Assembly: GCA_937898685.1 (NCBI GenBank)
Contig: CALEJT010000058.1
Span: 1 to 63,175, forward strand
Length of the DNA stretch: 63,175 nt
Reading direction: 5' to 3'
From: an uncultured Gammaproteobacteria bacterium
GTDB lineage: Bacteria > Pseudomonadota > Gammaproteobacteria > Pseudomonadales > Pseudohongiellaceae
Position numbers and translations under genes: made by a program. This document shows, piece by piece, positions 61,745-63,175 of this stretch. Below the pieces are notes generated by a model. The model had not been told where the DNA came from, did no database searches, and was given only the letters and a program-made list of their open reading frames with translations. Positions within the stretch are counted from its first letter, which is position 1, and each line of letters starts with the position of its first letter.

Positions 61745-63124
61745 ATGAGTTTTACCGACTACAAAGTAGCCGACATCAACCTCGCCGATTTCGGCCGCAA
61801 GGAAATCCAGCTCGCAGAAGCCGAAATGCCGGCGCTGATGACGCTGCGCAAGAAGTACGGCAAGAGCAAGCCGCTCAAGGGCGCGCGCATCATGGGTTGC
61901 ATCCACATGACCATCCAGACCGCCGTGCTGATGGAAACGCTGATCGAGCTCGGCGCCGAACTGCGCTGGTCCTCGTGCAACATCTTCTCCACGCAGGATC
62001 ACGCTGCCGCCGCCATGGCCGCACGCGGTGTGCCAGTGTTCGCCTGGAAAGGTGAGACCGAAGAAGAGTACGAATGGTGTCTGGAGCAGACCATCCTCAA
62101 GGATGGCAAGCCCTGGGATGCCAACATGATCCTCGACGACGGTGGCGACCTCACCGCGCTCGTGCATCAGAAATATCCGCAGATGCTGAAGAAGATCCAC
62201 GGCATAACGGAAGAAACCACCACCGGTGTGCATCGTCTGTACGAGATGCTGAAGAAAGGCACGCTGAAAGTGCCGGCCGTGAACGTCAACGACTCCGTCA
62301 CCAAGTCGAAGAACGACAACAAATATGGCTGCCGTCACAGCTTGAACGACGGCATCAAGCGCGGCACCGACATGCTGCTGGCCGGCAAGAAGGCACTGGT
62401 GCTCGGCTACGGCGACGTGGGCAAGGGCTCGGCGATGAGCCTGCGTCAGGAAGGCATGATCGTGAAGATCTCCGAAGTAGACCCGATCTGCGCCATGCAG
62501 GCCTGCATGGACGGCTACGAAGTCGTCTCGCCCTACAAGAACGGCGTCAATACCGGCAAACCGGGTGACGTCGACAAAGACCTGCTCGGCAGCATCGACC
62601 TCGTGGTCACCGCCACCGGCAACGTCGACGTATGCGACAAGAACATGCTGAAGGCGCTCAAGCCCGGCGCCGTGGTGTGCAACATCGGTCATTTCGACAA
62701 TGAGATCGACACCGCCTTCATGCGCAAAGCCTGGAAGTGGGAAGAAGTGAAACCGCAGGTACATCGCGTGATCCGCGGCAAACTGAAAGATGGCAGCGAC
62801 GACTACCTGATCCTGCTGTCCGAAGGTCGCCTCATCAACCTTGGCAACGCCACCGGTCACCCCTCGCGCGTCATGGACGGCTCCTTCGCCAACCAGGTAC
62901 TCGCCCAGATCTATCTGTGGGAACGCAAGTTCGCCGATCAGCCTGCGGCGAAGAAAAAGCAGATGCTCAAGGTGGAAGTACTGCCGAAGAAACTCGACGA
63001 AGAAGTGGCCGCCTGCATGGTCGCCGGCTTCGGCGGCGTACTGACCAAACTCACGCCGCGTCAGGCCGAATACATCGGCGTCGATCCGGCTGGTCCGTTC
63101 AAGCCCGATAGCTACAAGTACTAA
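61745..63124 (+). CDS. ahcY: S-adenosylhomocysteine hydrolase
   Basis: Splits S-adenosylhomocysteine to adenosine and homocysteine with bound NAD. 459 residues with SSCNIFSTQDHAAAAMA, ILDDGGDLTALVH, NDSVTKSKNDNKYGCRHSLNDGIKRGTD, the NAD-binding KALVLGYGDVGKGSAMSLR and the C-terminal GPFKPDSYKY tail that closes the NAD site. The 40-residue insert typical of the longer bacterial form is present. AGGAA precedes the ATG. Confidence 0.97.
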   Translation: MSFTDYKVADINLADFGRKEIQLAEAEMPALMTLRKKYGKSKPLKGARIMGCIHMTIQTAVLMETLIELGAELRWSSCNIFSTQDHAAAAMAARGVPVFAWKGETEEEYEWCLEQTILKDGKPWDANMILDDGGDLTALVHQKYPQMLKKIHGITEETTTGVHRLYEMLKKGTLKVPAVNVNDSVTKSKNDNKYGCRHSLNDGIKRGTDMLLAGKKALVLGYGDVGKGSAMSLRQEGMIVKISEVDPICAMQACMDGYEVVSPYKNGVNTGKPGDVDKDLLGSIDLVVTATGNVDVCDKNMLKALKPGAVVCNIGHFDNEIDTAFMRKAWKWEEVKPQVHRVIRGKLKDGSDDYLILLSEGRLINLGNATGHPSRVMDGSFANQVLAQIYLWERKFADQPAAKKKQMLKVEVLPKKLDEEVAACMVAGFGGVLTKLTPRQAEYIGVDPAGPFKPDSYKY

Positions 63125-63141
63125 GCAACACGCTTGGAATG

Positions 63142-63168
63142 AAATGCCCGCTTCGTGCGGGCATTTTC
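63142..63168 (+). terminator. Terminator after ahcY
   Basis: AAATGCCCGC/GCGGGCATTT with a 5-nt loop, followed by TTC, 17 bp after the ahcY stop. It closes the regulator-metK-ahcY unit. Confidence 0.9.
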
Positions 63169-63175
63169 ATATTGG

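Overview
The window is a 63 kb, GC-rich chromosomal piece of a Gammaproteobacterium. The evidence is the ubiH-pepP-ygfB / zapA-6S RNA-fau-rpiA neighbourhood, the tkt-epd ... pgk-fba set, the cysTWA-cysB locus, MetR, and metK-ahcY next to an ArsR/methyltransferase regulator. I cannot assign a family. There are no tRNAs, rRNAs, CRISPR arrays or complete insertion sequences that I can see.

Layout. (1) 1-2.4 kb: a fused anthranilate synthase (trpEG, running off the left edge) behind a classical trp attenuator, with a short leader peptide containing four Trp codons. (2) 2.5-4.7 kb: a PepSY membrane protein divergent from an ApbE-DUF2271 flavin transferase. (3) 4.7-9.8 kb: sulfate uptake, sbp and cysTWA-cysB. 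(4) 10-10.8 kb: a DUF2975/XRE pair. (5) 10.8-38.7 kb: a large sulfur-linked region with three TonB-dependent receptors, two SMP-30 beta-propellers, a DUF1549/DUF1553 + DUF1501 + cytochrome c operon, a catalytically eroded IS256-type transposase, two copies of an uncharacterised secreted gene pair, an SfnR-type sigma-54 activator, a rhodanese without its cysteine, a 1-Cys peroxiredoxin, a Mop protein and small membrane proteins. (6) 39-49.5 kb: a porin, then housekeeping genes (ubiH, pepP, ygfB, zapA, 6S RNA, fau, rpiA, fba, pgk). (7) 49.7-55.5 kb: accessory genes (pirin, LysR, ModE-like, metR, metE-like) lying between pgk-fba and epd-tkt. (8) 56-63 kb: epd, tkt, then a SahR-type regulator with its operator, metK and ahcY.

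How it fits together. I read six near-consensus sigma-54 promoters (GG and GC elements exactly spaced) at 13520, 22051(-), 22544, 27513, 31267(-) and 38738(-). Each faces an operon of region 5. They are accompanied by 16-bp inverted repeats of the form TGYTG-N6-CARCA, often in tandem, which are good candidates for the binding sites of the SfnR-like activator at 29593. A different motif, TAAGCA-N12-TTGGTT with constant spacing, sits upstream of cysTWA, sbp, the TonB receptor at 13215 and the Mop-protein locus, and probably marks CysB control. Many products of these operons contain almost no Cys or Met: the 835-aa receptor has one internal Met and no Cys, and one SMP-30 protein has neither. That is the expected signature of proteins made under sulfur starvation. 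Together these point to a CysB plus SfnR/sigma-54 sulfur-starvation regulon whose effector genes (receptor, propeller, DUF1501/DUF1553 module, GDSRGHWEGDTLVV-type secreted pair, DUF6152/DUF6644 genes) are not a known sulfur-scavenging pathway. The substrate cannot be deduced from sequence alone.
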